Below are positions 8,842 to 20,491 of a DNA stretch of 64,000 nucleotides, piece after piece. Positions within the stretch are counted from its first letter, which is position 1, and each line of letters starts with the position of its first letter. The notes under the pieces were generated by a model, which had not been told where the DNA came from, did no database searches, and saw only the letters and a list, made by a program, of their open reading frames with translations. Where the stretch lies: NCBI GenBank assembly GCA_047967505.1, contig CM106540.1; one strand, 5' to 3'. A program made the translations under genes and the position numbers. Origin of the DNA: Dipteris shenzhenensis. Taxonomy: Eukaryota > Polypodiophyta > Polypodiopsida > Gleicheniales.

Positions 8842-10470
8842 GTGATCGATAAAGCTCGACATGGAGGCACCAATGGGGATGCTATGTTCTCTGCCACTAC
8901 AAAAGGCAAAGGTGGTTCCTCCACCAAAGGTGAGTTCTCTACTAGTGGTGACAAAAAGAAGAAGGGTGGCAAGAAGAAGTTTAAGGAAGAATGCTTCTAC
9001 TACAAGAAGAAGGGCCATGTGATTACAGATTGCCAGGTCAAGAAAGCAGATGAAAAGAATGGTACCCTAAAGAAGACAGATGAGGAGAAAGAGACAACTA
9101 ACACATCGGAAGCAAAGTTGGATCTATTTCTAGCCATTGAGGAAGAGTGTTCCTCAGTTTAAGAAGCATCAACCACTGATTCATGGGTGTTGGATAGTGG
9201 TGCCTCCCATCACATGACTTGTAAGAAGGGTCTATATTGTTCCATGTAGCCTCCATAGGAACCCATCACCATGACGGTTGGAAATAATGCAAAATGCCCT
9301 ATTCAAGGTACAGGTATGATTTCATTTGTTTTTGTAAATGGAGATGTTAAGAAACTATCTAATGTGCTGTATGTTCCACAAATCAAGAGAAATTTGCTAT
9401 CAGTTGCTTCCATAACTGACCTTGACCATGAGGTGAGGTTCAACAAGATAGGAGCAAAAATTTTGGATAGTGCAAGCAATCTTGTTGGCAAAGGAGTAAT
9501 GAGGAACAACCTGTATGAGCTAAGTGCTCTTACAGCCACCACTGGAGTGGGCACAAGCAGACTTTGGCACAAAAGATTTAACCACATCAAACTTGCAGTG
9601 CTGAAGGAGATGCATAAGCAAGGTATGGTTGCTCACTTACCTACAGTCGTAGAAATCAAAAAACCATGTGAAGCTTGCATGATGGGCAAGCAACAAAGAA
9701 AAGCATTCCCACAAGAAAGCAAGAATAGAGCAAATGCTCCTCTAGATTTGGTGCATGTTGACTTGTGTAGTAAGATGCCTACACAGGCCTTGGGTGGATC
9801 TTCCTATTTTTTTATTGATTTTCGATGGCTATAGTAGGAAGATGTGGGTGTACTTTCTTGGTGAAAAGTCTCAAGCTTTTGGTAAATTAAGAGAATGGCT
9901 ATAGCTTGTTGAAAATGAAACAGGGAAAAGTGAAGAAAATCAAATCGGATGGTGGTGGCGAGTTTGTTTCTACAGAGTTTGGAGATTTTTGCAAGAGCAA
10001 AGGGATCAAGCGACAAACGACGACACCACATATGCCTCAGCAAATTTGGTTGTTGAATACCGAATGCAAACCAGTGTGGAGATGGGGAGGTGTATGTTGA
10101 AAGGTGCTGGACTCTGCCAAACCACTTTTGGGTTGAGGCTATTAATACTCCAGTTTACATCCTTAATCGCAACTATACAAAGGCACTCAAAGGTAAAACA
10201 CCACATGAGGCTTACAACGGTAAGAAGCCATCTATCTCCCACTTCAAAATGTTTGGGTGTGAATGCTATGTGCATGTACAAGTCAAAGAGAGAAACAAGC
10301 TACCACCAAAAAGCACCAAATGTATCTTCTTAGGCTATCGTGATGAGAAGAAAGCCTATAAGTTGTATGACCGAGAGCCAAAGAAGATCATAGCAAGCCA
10401 TGATATGATGTTCAGGGAGCAGCCACATGCAATGGAGGCAGAGAAGAGCTCTTCCACTTTATCATCAAGT
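8842..10470 (+). pseudogene. Ty1-copia gag-pol fragment (gag end, protease, integrase)
   Basis: In order: a zinc knuckle with one Cys lost (CFYYKKKGHVITDC) near 8990; a protease with intact active site (WVLDSGASHHMT) near 9190; the GAG-pre-integrase domain (LWHKRFNHIKLAVLKEMHKQ then CEACMMGKQQRKAFP); the integrase with first Asp in VHVDLC and second Asp in SDGGGEF; and the integrase C-terminal segment (GKTPHEAYNGKKPSISHFK, CIFLGYRDEKKAYKLYD). Stops occur at 9160, 9247 and 9256, and frameshifts near 9815 and 10010-10090. The catalytic Glu region (normally QNGVAER-like) is scrambled. No reverse transcriptase, RNase H or LTR follows, so this is a dead, truncated copy. Confidence 0.9.
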
Positions 10471-10759
10471 AATTCACTATGGACCTATCCCAGGAGCTAT
10501 AAAGAGGAGGAAATATCAGATGATGAAGGTATAAGTCAGAAAGGAGCGCGCAAAGATCAAGGAGGGATTTTGGAGGAGAGATGTTTTGATGGAGGGATGT
10601 GGGAGCTACGGTCAATGAGGGATATTAGAGGAGAGATAGTGAAGGAGATCAAAGATGACAATGGATATAGGAGTAGAGGCAACAATCAAGCAAGGAGATT
10701 AGAGGCTTCTGAAGAGAAGATAGGAATGACTAAATGTAAATGTGTGGAAACCTGAAAAC

Positions 10760-11332
10760 AAAACTATGTACCTTGGTGTGTGATATAGTCGAAACTTAAA
10801 CAAACAAAATTATAAACCTTTGTGTGTGAAAAGAAAACATGTGGAAACTTGAAAAGTGTGTGAAAAGACAAACTTGTGGAAATTTGAATTTCAAATTTCT
10901 TGCCTTTTTTAAAATTTTAAATGAGTTTCACTTACATTTTCAATTTAGTAGTTTAATTTCTCAATTGAAACTTATGGAATATAGTAGGAAAAAAAGGTAT
11001 TTTGTGTTGGAATATAGAAAGTACAATTTCAAATTTCTCACCTTTTTGAAAATTTTAAATTAGTTTAGCATACATTTTCAATATATTAGTTTAGAAAATA
11101 AGGCTTAAAATAAAAAATTCAAAACTTACGTAGAAGAAAATATTAATTCTCCCTGAAAGGGGATAAGCATTTAAATTTTTATGTTTTTCCATAAAGTTAA
11201 ATTTTGAATTTTGTGATTCAAACTAATAAGAATTTAGAGTTTAGATTAATAAGAGTTTACTTTGTCAAAATTTAAACTTCTTATTAATATGAATTTTAAA
11301 TTCTTATTTGTTTTAAGTGAAATTAATTTGAA
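10760..11332. other. AT-rich spacer between two copia fragments
   Basis: Very AT-rich DNA contains a weak internal repeat: AATTTCAAATTTCTTGCCTT near 10884 and AATTTCAAATTTCTCACCTT near 11025, each followed by TTAAATTAGTTT-like sequence. No gene is seen. Confidence 0.4.
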
Positions 11333-12033
11333 CTAAAAAAGGGTTTGGGGGTCCACTTTGTCAAGAACCTTTTCTTTGTCTTTACTATGAGTGGTCACTG
11401 TGGATTTCATACTATCTAACTTTGTAGGCAAAGAATGATGATGTATCACTGGCACTGCTGGCTGAGGCAGAGTAGAAATTGTAGTTGGACTGTCAAAGTA
11501 TGATGAAGCCTTATCAATGATAACATCCTTGGAGATAATCAACTTATGATTGATCGAATCATAGAGCCAGTATCCCTTTGAATCTACTACATATCCAAGA
11601 AAAACACACTTGATTGACTTAACATCAAGTTCTAAGTGCATTAGGAACATGAGCATAAGAAAGAGAGCCAAATACTCTCAAGTGACCAATAGATGGCTTA
11701 GTTCATGTAAATGCCTCTTCTAGTGTAATGTTTTGCAATGAAGCAGTGGGACTCTTTCATCAAGTACACAATTGTGTCACTTGCCTCCGCCCAATACTAT
11801 CTTGGAACATTCTTCTCATCAAGCATGCATCTAGATGACTCTGCAATCACCCTATTCTTTTGTTCACCAACCCCATTTTGCTGAGGGGTATATCTGCATA
11901 TGAATAGACTTGTGATGCCATGATGTTTGCAAAAGGCATTGAACTCTATAGACTCATATTCACCTCCATTGTCATAATGGAAAACCTTTAGGTATTTTCT
12001 AGTCTGCTTTTCTACCAAGGCTTTGAAGTTCAT
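11333..12033 (-). pseudogene. Ty1-copia integrase fragment, minus strand
   Basis: Reading leftwards from 12033: YDNGGEYESIEFNAFCKHHG holds the second catalytic Asp, and YTPQQNGVGEQKNRVIAE holds the third catalytic residue (Glu), followed by CMLDEKNVPR. After frameshifts, 11671-11333 gives VKSIKCVFLGYVVDSKGYWL and ISKDVII, the usual integrase C-terminal extension. No reverse transcriptase or LTR. It is a different copy from the plus-strand fragment at 8842, with a better conserved QNG motif. Confidence 0.85.
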
Positions 12034-12049
12034 CTCACATCATGGGTCT

Positions 12050-12505
12050 GCACTTCCTTAAATTCTTCTCTCATTCTTCTTTTATCTCACCTCAGAGCTC
12101 TACTCTCATTATCATTCGCCTATTGTTAGCCGTATTCTCGCACTTTTTGTGCTTTTTGTGCTCTCATTATCATTCTCCTATCCTTAGCCTTAATCTCACA
12201 CTTTCTATGCTCTCATTATCATTCTCCTATCCTCAACCTTACTCTTGCACTTTCTATTCCTTCTTCCATCTCACCTTGCACTTGGAGTTCTACTCTCATT
12301 ACCATTCTCCTATCTGTAGTCTTACTCTTGCACTCTTCTTCCATCTCACCTTGGAGTTCCGCTCTCATTACTATTCTCCTATCCCAACCTTACTCTCACA
12401 ATTTCTATTCTTTCATGCCATGAAGTTCCTCTCTCGTTACCCTTCTCTTATCCTAAGCCTTACTCCCTCACTATCTCTTATTCTTCCTTCCATCTTCCCT
12501 TAGCT
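12050..12505 (+). repeat. CT-rich degenerate minisatellite
   Basis: The pyrimidine-rich stretch is built of repeats containing CTCTCATTATCATTCTCCTA with spacer variants (CTTACTCTTGCACTTTCTAT), about 50-75 bp apart. ORFs here are repeat translations. Confidence 0.7.
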
Positions 12506-12509
12506 TTAT

Positions 12510-14250
12510 ACTTCATGGATCTTTTTAAAATCATCTCTTCCATGGAGCTTGCCATTAGCCAACAATAAAGATTAGATTGCAAAGAATGGTGTGAATAGAG
12601 AGAAGAGAAAGAGAGAATGCGCTGCACTCACACAAGCTAAAAAAAGAGGAGTTTGCTCTTCAAAAGTGCCTGGAGAGGGAGCAGAAAGGTCTCCACCTAA
12701 GACACCATAATATAAGGAAAAAGCATATTGGTTAGTTCTTATGAGGTTCTTACTACATAAATAAATACTTAATTTCATACAAGAGAGAACTAATAGAGCT
12801 TCTAAGTGAGGTTAGTGCTCGTAGCACTCGTCATGGGAGATTTCCACTATATGAAGAGCAAGCCATATGGAACCGAGAAAGTGCTACTAGGAAATATTAA
12901 TGATTTCTTATTCCTCTTCTATAATTATAATTACATTGACTGAGCATTGACCATGATGAGATGGTGGTAGCACATGACTGGGTTGAATCTCAGATAAAAA
13001 TAGCAAATGATAATGCCTTCTAGTGACTATAATCTAGAGGCTTATTGTAACTATTTGAAGGTGTTTGTTAGCACCATTAGTAAATATTATAAGAGTTTAC
13101 AACTGCTTTTGATATTTTGATGTAACTTAACTATTACTATCATGGTATTCTTAGAGGATATGAAAGTCTATGTAAGATGTCATGTTAAATTTTATAATTT
13201 TAATTTAATTACTTTAAAAGCCTCTTAAAATTTGCTTGCTTTTATGTTTTGTCTGTTTTTTGAATAGTTTTTTTTTCTAAAAATTTGTCCAAAAACTTGT
13301 CCAAAAGTACCTATAAAAATGAATCTGGACATTGAAAAGTCCAAAATTAATGAAATTGTGTTGTTAATCCTAATGTCGCTAGTGTTATTGGTGTTATGTT
13401 TGATTATTATACTTTGAGGGAAATTATATGGGGATTACTTAATTCGGTAATTCATTCAATTGATCGTTAATAATTGGCAGCTTGAGTACCGGTGATGAAA
13501 CTAATGATGAGGATTGGAATTAGTGCAAGGGTACCAACTAAGGTATTGCATGGTGCATAGCATATGGCCATGGGCCGATTGCCAATTTTATATTTCATTG
13601 ACATTGTAAAACCTTGGGCAATATTTGTAATAGAAGGCATAAACCATTTTTGGATAAAGCAGCAAAGTGGCTTTGGAAAAAGTAAAGGACGCATTTCATT
13701 TTGGCTAAAGTGAGCTCAAATTGACTTTGTAAAAGTAACCCCTTACTTTGGGAAAAAGGGATGCTTTTAGATGTGCTATTATTCTCTCTTTGCCTATGTA
13801 ATTACAATTACTCTAGTTGGAAAGCAAGAACCACCATGCGCAGATTGACCCCATGCAACATCGCTCTTTCTTCTCTCTCCTTAATGTCTTACCTTTATTT
13901 ATGTTTTCCTTTGTTCTTTGCATCATGATTTTATGGCTCATAAATTTGGAGTACAGTTAATCTCTATTTTATAACATTATAGTCCTAACAAAGCTAACGA
14001 AATTCATAGAAAGGAAGAATGCTTTTAAGTTTCTTGCAACAAGCAAAGATGTTACCTTACAAAAAGTCAATCAGTCTTTGGTGAAAGTTCTTTTGTTTCT
14101 AAGATGCGAATGTGAACTTTACTTCACTTGTGAGGAATGAAAGAAAAAAGGAATATCTATTCATATTGATAGTGACAATGGGAACTTAAAGTTATCCTAA
14201 TATTGAAGGACAAGTTTTGAAGGACTTAACTAAGTTAGATAAATAATTCT
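12510..14250. other. intergenic, no gene seen
   Basis: AT-rich DNA has scattered short frames without protein-like composition or domain motifs on either strand. Nothing is recognised. Confidence 0.4.
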
Positions 14251-14332
14251 TATTGAGAAGTAATGGAAGGATTGAGAGAGATAATCAGAGTACACCAATG
14301 CTTAAGGTCTTCGAGAGAGGTAAGGATATTTT

Positions 14333-14363
<31 letters not shown>

Positions 14364-14414
14364 CAAATTTGTAGCAATAGTGCCAAGGAGTCAATTCTTG
14401 GCACTCTTGGTAAA

Positions 14415-14472
<58 letters not shown>

Positions 14473-14553
14473 CACACACACATACACATGAAACAAAGGT
14501 TCAACTACCAAGACCTGTGCAGGTTTTACAAAACTTGGGAAAGGATGGTGCAA

Positions 14554-14597
<44 letters not shown>

Positions 14598-14600
14598 ATA
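14333..14600. repeat. three microsatellites: (GA)n, (CT)n, (GA)n
   Basis: A GA run lies at about 14333-14360, a CT run at about 14418-14468 followed by CA repeats, and a second GA run at about 14553-14598. The complementary GA and CT runs could pair into a hairpin enclosing the intervening sequence. Confidence 0.9.
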
Positions 14601-14851
14601 AAAATGCTATCTTAAAGTAAGAAAACTACACAAGTTTTTTAAAGTATATGGGAAACTATGCTTCTACCTACTATTAACCAGGATGCCTTTTTACCACATA
14701 ACACTAGAGCTTAGGAAATATTGCCACGTTTCACCCTTGAAATGTTGGACTATCAAAATGACCACCCTCGAACTGTTTGGACTTTTAGAAATGCCCTTGG
14801 ACTCTTAGACTATTGGTGGCTAAGGGCCCTTTTCCACTTACATAACAAGAA

Positions 14852-15178
14852 AAAGCACCTACAGATGTGCACACAAACACGTTTACTGAACTTTTAAAAA
14901 AACTTATGGGCGTGTCTATTTGCACGTCTATTTGCACGTCTAGAGACCCACATCTAACGGCGCATCTATATAGCAGACAGACGCACATATAGATGCACAT
15001 ATAGATGCATAAATAGATGCTCTGCTGGAAAATTTTAAAAACAGATGCATCATTAAATGCATGTATAGATGCATTTATAAACGGTCTTATAGACGCTTTT
15101 ATAGACGCATAAATAGATGCTCCTTGAATAGATAGACGCGTATATAGACATGTTTATAGACGGTTTGATAGATGTGCT
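14852..15178. repeat. left subterminal array of TAGACGC-type motif, element A
   Basis: About twenty copies of a 10-12 bp motif with core ATAGAYGC (or its complement GCRTCTAT) occur in both orientations, for example CGCACATATAGATGCACATA and TATAGACGCTTTTATAGACG. The position next to the terminal inverted repeat matches TNPA-type transposase-binding repeats in En/Spm. Confidence 0.75.
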
Positions 15179-15564
15179 ACATAATATTTTCTAAATTTAT
15201 AGAATGTTGTGTATGTTGTATATGTTATGTAGTTACAGGAATCCCATTTCCACATTGTGTAATTCAATTCTTACAGTCAACCGCATTTTAATTAGCACTC
15301 TTGCAACCACGTCTATAGCCAACAATTACAATTCCAAATAAAACATTACAACTCCAAAGCGTTTAGTTCACAAGGCATTGATTGATAGAACGTTGCACAA
15401 GAAAATTGAAATCCCAAAAAGTGCTTGTATGTACATATAGCACAAAGCTAAGCCACGTCTTGTGGCTTCAAGTACCAAAAATAAGAGGACTGTACATACA
15501 AGAGGCACGAAGCCAAGCTAGTGGCTTTAAGTACAAAAAAGAGTAGCTAGCACTACTTCTACGA

Positions 15565-16976
15565 CTAATCTAAGTTCTCCACGTCCTCACTCCCTTCTAC
15601 GCTCCCTTCTTTGCCTCCTTTCTCGTCTTTTTCTCGTCTTCTTGTGCAGGGGCCTATAAACAAGGGACAACATATATCAATGTATGAAAAATCAAATATT
15701 TACTTATAATATTGACATTATTTAATTACTTTCAAATACCTCAAGGGATGCTTCGGTAGCTCGGATATACTACTCCTTAGTAATCAACCCCTCATTATAA
15801 AAGTGCTTCCATGTATCTCCTCTACGATGGTGGCAGTGGTAGGCTGTCTCGACAGGAGTAGGGTATCTGCCCATGATATCAAGCTGCAAGATGATGCAAT
15901 TTGCGGAGGGGTTAGTACAAAGAAACAACCTCCTAATAAACTAAATAAACAATATAATTTGAGATCGATACTTACAAATTGGGCCTCTCATGATTCAACA
16001 CCCCCTCCTCCAAAATGCATGCTTCCATATTGCTCCATTTGGATCCTTCATGCCTCCACGTGCTACAAACTGCGTTCCTCCCTCGCTGAATTCATTGCTT
16101 TCTTCCACTCACGCTTGTGAGTAGTGTGGGGTGGGCCCCTTGGTGGTTGACCTCCCTCGAGCCTGGCAAGCTCCGCTAGTGCCTGCCTCTTAAGCCTGCC
16201 TCTTAAGCGAAGATCTTTTATTGCCAAGTATCGTAACAACAATCTTTGACTTGGCCCATTTATCTGTGAACTGAAGATTGGGGGGGTTAGGATACCTAGA
16301 GTGAATAGCAGCGAGGGTCTCATCAGCCAACCTCTTTGGCTGGTCTTTGTAGTGGATAAAGCAATCTCTATAATTGTTAGCAATTACAGAGCGCATGGAG
16401 GCCATGATGTCCTTTCCCCGTGCATCCATCCAGATGCCTCCTATCTGAGTGATGTCATAAAAGATCGTACCATCACCCGGAGGCACGTCTAAATCATTTG
16501 AATCATCCTCATCCCCACCACCACCCCTCCCAAAGCATTGTGCCATGCATCCCCCACCGCTCTCCCTACTACTACGCCTGCTACCGGATCGTGTCGAGCT
16601 AGTATGCTGGCCACTCGTAGCTGGAGACTATACGGGACTACGTGGACCACTCATAGCTGGAGAACCGAGTCTCGACTGCATAGGAGTACGCCGACGGCTT
16701 TGCGAGACAAAAGGATCTCCTGACGGCATGGGGGAAGGGGCATAAGACGGCATGGGGGAAGGGGCTCGATTATGTAGTAGGCTGGGCTATGCTGACTCTA
16801 CTGGGGTAATCTCAGCTAGTGTGGGGTTGGGGTGGTTTGGAGTCTATAGTACCAACTCCTGGGGGGTGTTTAGAGTACCTGTCATATAACCATATAACTC
16901 CCCAGGACTGGTTATATAACCCCTGAAAGATGGTCTCCCGAAGATCAGGTGAGCCTAAAGAGCTTCCTAGCCACAT
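15565..16976 (-). pseudogene. Transposase_24-like accessory gene of element A
   Basis: The ATG is at 16976 (MWPGS-type start shared with element B). A Ser/Pro-rich N terminus is followed by MAQCFGRGGGGDEDDSNDLD, a core region RLADETLAAIHSRYPNPPNL and TDKWAKSK, then HTTHKREWKKAMNSAREE. The WA...K and P-x-P spacing resembles the plant Ptta/En-Spm (Transposase_24) family, the probable TNPA-like DNA-binding partner. An in-frame TAG in the N-terminal part (near 16840) is shared with element B, and frameshifts occur near 16200 and in the last exon, so this copy is broken. It is transcribed away from TNP2, from a shared intergenic region. Confidence 0.6.
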
Positions 16977-17279
16977 GATGAACTAGAAAAAAGAAAAAAG
17001 GAAGATTATTGATGAGCTGAGAAGAGAAAAAGAAGAGAAAAAGAAGAGAAAAAGAGAGAGAAAAATTACCACGAAAAGAGAGGGAAAGAGAGGATAAAAG
17101 AGAGAAGAAAAGAGAGGCAAATATAGAAAAAGAGAGGCAAATCCTTTTCTTGGAAGTGGAAGTGGAAAGGGAAAGGGAAAGTGAAGAGGAAAGAGAAAGG
17201 AAAGGAAAGGGAAGGGAAGAGAAGAGAAGGGAAGGGAAGGAAAGAGAAGAGAAGGGAAGGGAAGGGAAGGGTTAAACTG

Positions 17280-17972
17280 TCAAAGCGCATCTGTAGACGC
17301 GTCTGAGCAGTGCATCTATTTTTGCATATAACAGCGTGTTTATAGACGTGGCTATCTATTTCTGAAAACAGAGTAGAGGCATCTATAGATGCGCCTGTAG
17401 ATGCGATTTTAGACGCGCTCTGAGACGCATCCATAGATGCGCTCTGACAGACGGACTATTCTAAAAAGTCAAAAAGGACATGCGCCCAACACAAAAGCGT
17501 AACACTGATACCAAAATCATTCATTTCTTGGATACGACAAAGGATGAATCCAAAGAGAGCAACTTTCAAAGAAGATCAATCGTAAAGAGACTTACCTTGG
17601 ATAGAGGTATGGAAGCTTCTTGTCCATCTTCAAAGTTGCTTCTCTTCCTTGTTCACCCTCTTCTCCTGTGTGCTTGGAGATGATTCTGTAAGCCTAGAAG
17701 TAAGTGTGGGTGCCTGGAGATAAGTGTCAGACTGTGGATCTGTTAATAGCAAAGCAAGCAAGCTATGCAAAACTTATGTGAAGAAAAGCAAAGCAACCGC
17801 GCTAAAAGTAGATTTGAAAGCCGCATCTATAAGCGCATCTAATGGTGTGTCTATACACGCATCTAAATATGCGTGTAATTGCACATCTAAATACACAAGG
17901 TAGACATGGTTTTAGATGCACCTATAGACGCACACCATAGAATAGACAGACCCGGTTTTAGATGCACCACAG
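17280..17972. promoter_or_regulatory. internal divergent promoter region with motif clusters, element A
   Basis: Between the minus-strand accessory gene (start 16976) and TNP2 (start 18029) lie two clusters of the same TAGACGC-type motif found at the element ends. One is at about 17280-17450 (ATCTGTAGACGCGTCTGAG and neighbours), the other at about 17812-17972 (GCACCTATAGACGCACACC). Both genes must be expressed from this interval. Shared motifs at ends and promoter suggest self-regulation. This is inference, with no transcript data. Confidence 0.5.
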
Positions 17973-18028
17973 AGTTTTAAGATTAAATATTTGAAGAAAA
18001 GCAAATTTTTTGGGTTATTGTTTGTAGG

Positions 18029-19877
18029 ATGTCTTCATTTTCAACAAGTAGCTCCAATGAGGATGAATCCCTCTGTATCCACCATCGCAAAATGTTGTTG
18101 GAGCAAAAAATCAAATGTATGTGTGAACGATGTCGAGCAAAAATGTATCGTGCACACAGGATTATACTCAATCACATCTCAAAGTATGGAAAATGGGATG
18201 CGACTGTAAACATGGTAAGTGTTAAAGAGTTAAGGTTGATTGAGATACCTATGGATGTTCATATGTTTGAGATATGATCCCGTTTTAATTTGATAAAAGA
18301 TGCAGTGCCACACCCGCATATGTTGCCCTATGCTCGTCGTAAGGAGGCGAAGCATTGGCGATATGAGGTGCGATCTTTAGGAGAGACCGTTACGAATGCA
18401 TGGAGTGATAGTGATAGTAGCCCTCCACCATTACCTCATGAAGCCATGGAGGAGGAGGTGTTTGATGATATGGTGCAGGATCTATATGTCCATCAATCCA
18501 AAGGGAGGGATGATAGCATGGAGCAGGACTATCTTTTTACCACAGCATCGACCAAAGTGTTTAAGGGGTGCACATTCTTTGTTCTACATGCCTCCCTTGA
18601 GTTACTAAACTTGCAAACCATCTATGGATGGAGCAATGCAAGTTTGAATGCATTACTCAAGTAACCTTTAAAGTCTATTTTGCAAACATGGTGAATTATG
18701 CTAGTGGGTCAATTACTTGAATGCTTTTCCTCATTTATGGTTTTCATGTGCAGGCTATTGTGTAAAATGCTTCCAAGGGAGAATAAATTACCGACCTCAA
18801 GAGATATGGCAAGGCAACATGTGACCTCTCTTGGAGGATTAGATTACAAAACGACTCCTCCACCACTTGGCATGAGTCGGTAAGGGTTTGTAACTATTGT
18901 GTGCTATATTGGCTGGAAATAAAGATTGCTCGCTAATACCAGCTTTTGTTTAGATACTCCATCTTTTATCATTTACCATATTGGTCCCACCTCAAGATCA
19001 ATCACCTGCTTGATCCCATGCATATCTTCAAGAATGTGGCATCTACCACTTGGGAGCATTTGAATGGGACACGAGATTCTGTAGGCATAAGGGAGGATCT
19101 ACGTACCACAGGGAGGATGCATGAAGCTTGGCCACAAGAGAGACCGAATGGGCATGTTTTTTTACCTCCTGCACCGTGGAAGTTATCAAAGCTGGAGATG
19201 GCGGCTATGAAGCGTGCTATTACTACAATTCGTACTCCCACTAGATGCATGAGGTGTTTGAAGGGGCCCTTTACACAGAGCAAGAAAAGAGGTATAGAGC
19301 AATTATATGGCTTGAAATCTCATGATTGGCACAAGATGCTCCAAGTAAGTATTTTATGTGCATAATATATTTTTACTTTCAAATTTGTGAGTGAATAATT
19401 ATAAGCAACTAATCAACCACCTCCTCGTGGGTTCAGTTCATACTACCTACTAGCATTTCTCGTAGTGCATCGAAGGACGTGAAGGATTGTATTTACAAGA
19501 TGGGCGACCTTGTGGGGTACTTTGCATTATACAAAATATGATGCGTATCAATGCTCCATGCAAGGTGTTCATATTGCTAATATGGTGTACTTCTTCATTT
19601 CTAGGTATGTGAGCTCAAAGGAAATAGATCCCACCACGCTTGAGAATGCTCGAGTTATGTCAGTGGAGGTGGTTTGTTTAATGGAGGAGACATTTTCACG
19701 TTCTATTCTCACAAGCCAACTACATCTTATAGTGCATTTGGTGGATGAGATTGCTATATGCGATACTATACATGCACGATTGTTGTTCTTCCTTGAGCGC
19801 TTCATGTAGACCTTGAAGGGCTTTGTGAGACAAAATGCAAGACCTAAAGGTAGCATGGCCGAGGGTTGGTTGGTATA
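18029..19877 (+). pseudogene. TNP2-type transposase, 5' part, element A (core deleted)
   Basis: Exon 1 (MSSFSTSSSNEDESLCIHHR) contains a Cys/His cluster (CMCERC...HRIILNH) and ends at a GTAAGTG donor near 18212. Exon 2 runs to LNALLK|GTAACC at about 18662. In the next exon the sequence jumps at 18849/18851 from the start of the transposase domain straight to TTPPPLGMSR. The matching 935 bp of element B (23636-24570), which hold most of the Transposase_21 domain, are missing. After that come FYHLPYWSHLKINHLLDPMH and GLKSHDWHKMLQ, then the DUF4218 segment (TLKGFVRQNARPKGSMAEGW). A stop (TAG 19807) lies in ERFM-TLKG. Element B interrupts it after 19880; the remaining exons are at 27396-28675. 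Confidence 0.85.
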
Positions 19878-19892
19878 AGATACAACAAGACA

Positions 19893-20133
19893 AAGCACCC
19901 ATAGACGTGCACACAAATGCGTTTACTGAACTAAATAAAAAACTTACGAGCGTGTCTATTTACGCATCTGGAGACCCATGTCTAACAGCGTGTCTATATA
20001 GAAAAGACACGTGCATTTAGATGCTTAAATAAATGCTCTACTTAACGCATTTATAGATGCAAAAATAGACGCTTGCCGAATAGACAGACGCGTATATAGA
20101 CGCATTTATAGATGCACTGATAGACGTGCTTTA
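19893..20133. repeat. left subterminal motif array, element B
   Basis: About a dozen TAGACGC/TAGATGC-type motifs in both orientations (for example CGCGTATATAGACGCATTTA) lie next to the left end of element B, matching the left array of element A. Confidence 0.72.
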
Positions 20134-20491
20134 TAATATTTTTTTTTAAATTTACAGAATGTTGTGTATGTTGTGTATGCTATATAGTTACAAGAATCCC
20201 ATTTCCACATTGTGTAATTCAATTCTTACAGCCAACTGCATTTTAATTACAATTCCAAATAAAACATTACAACTCCAAAACACAATAAAATTGAAAGCTC
20301 AAAAAGTGCTTGTATGTACATATAGCACGAAGCTAAGTCACGTCATGTGGCTTCAAGTACAAAAAATAAGGAAGCTAAGCCACGTCATGTGGCTTCAAGT
20401 ACAAAAAATAAGAGGAGTGTATATACAAGAGGCACGAAGCCAAGCCAGTGGCTTTAAGTCCAAAAAAGAGTAGCTAGCACTACTTCTACGA

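Noticed and set aside
12042-12503. 153-codon plus-strand ORF with membrane-like composition
   Set aside because: CT-rich minisatellite translation; hydrophobicity follows from Ser/Leu/Phe codons of the repeat.
14302-14601. Ser/Leu and Arg/Glu ORFs
   Set aside because: Microsatellite translations.
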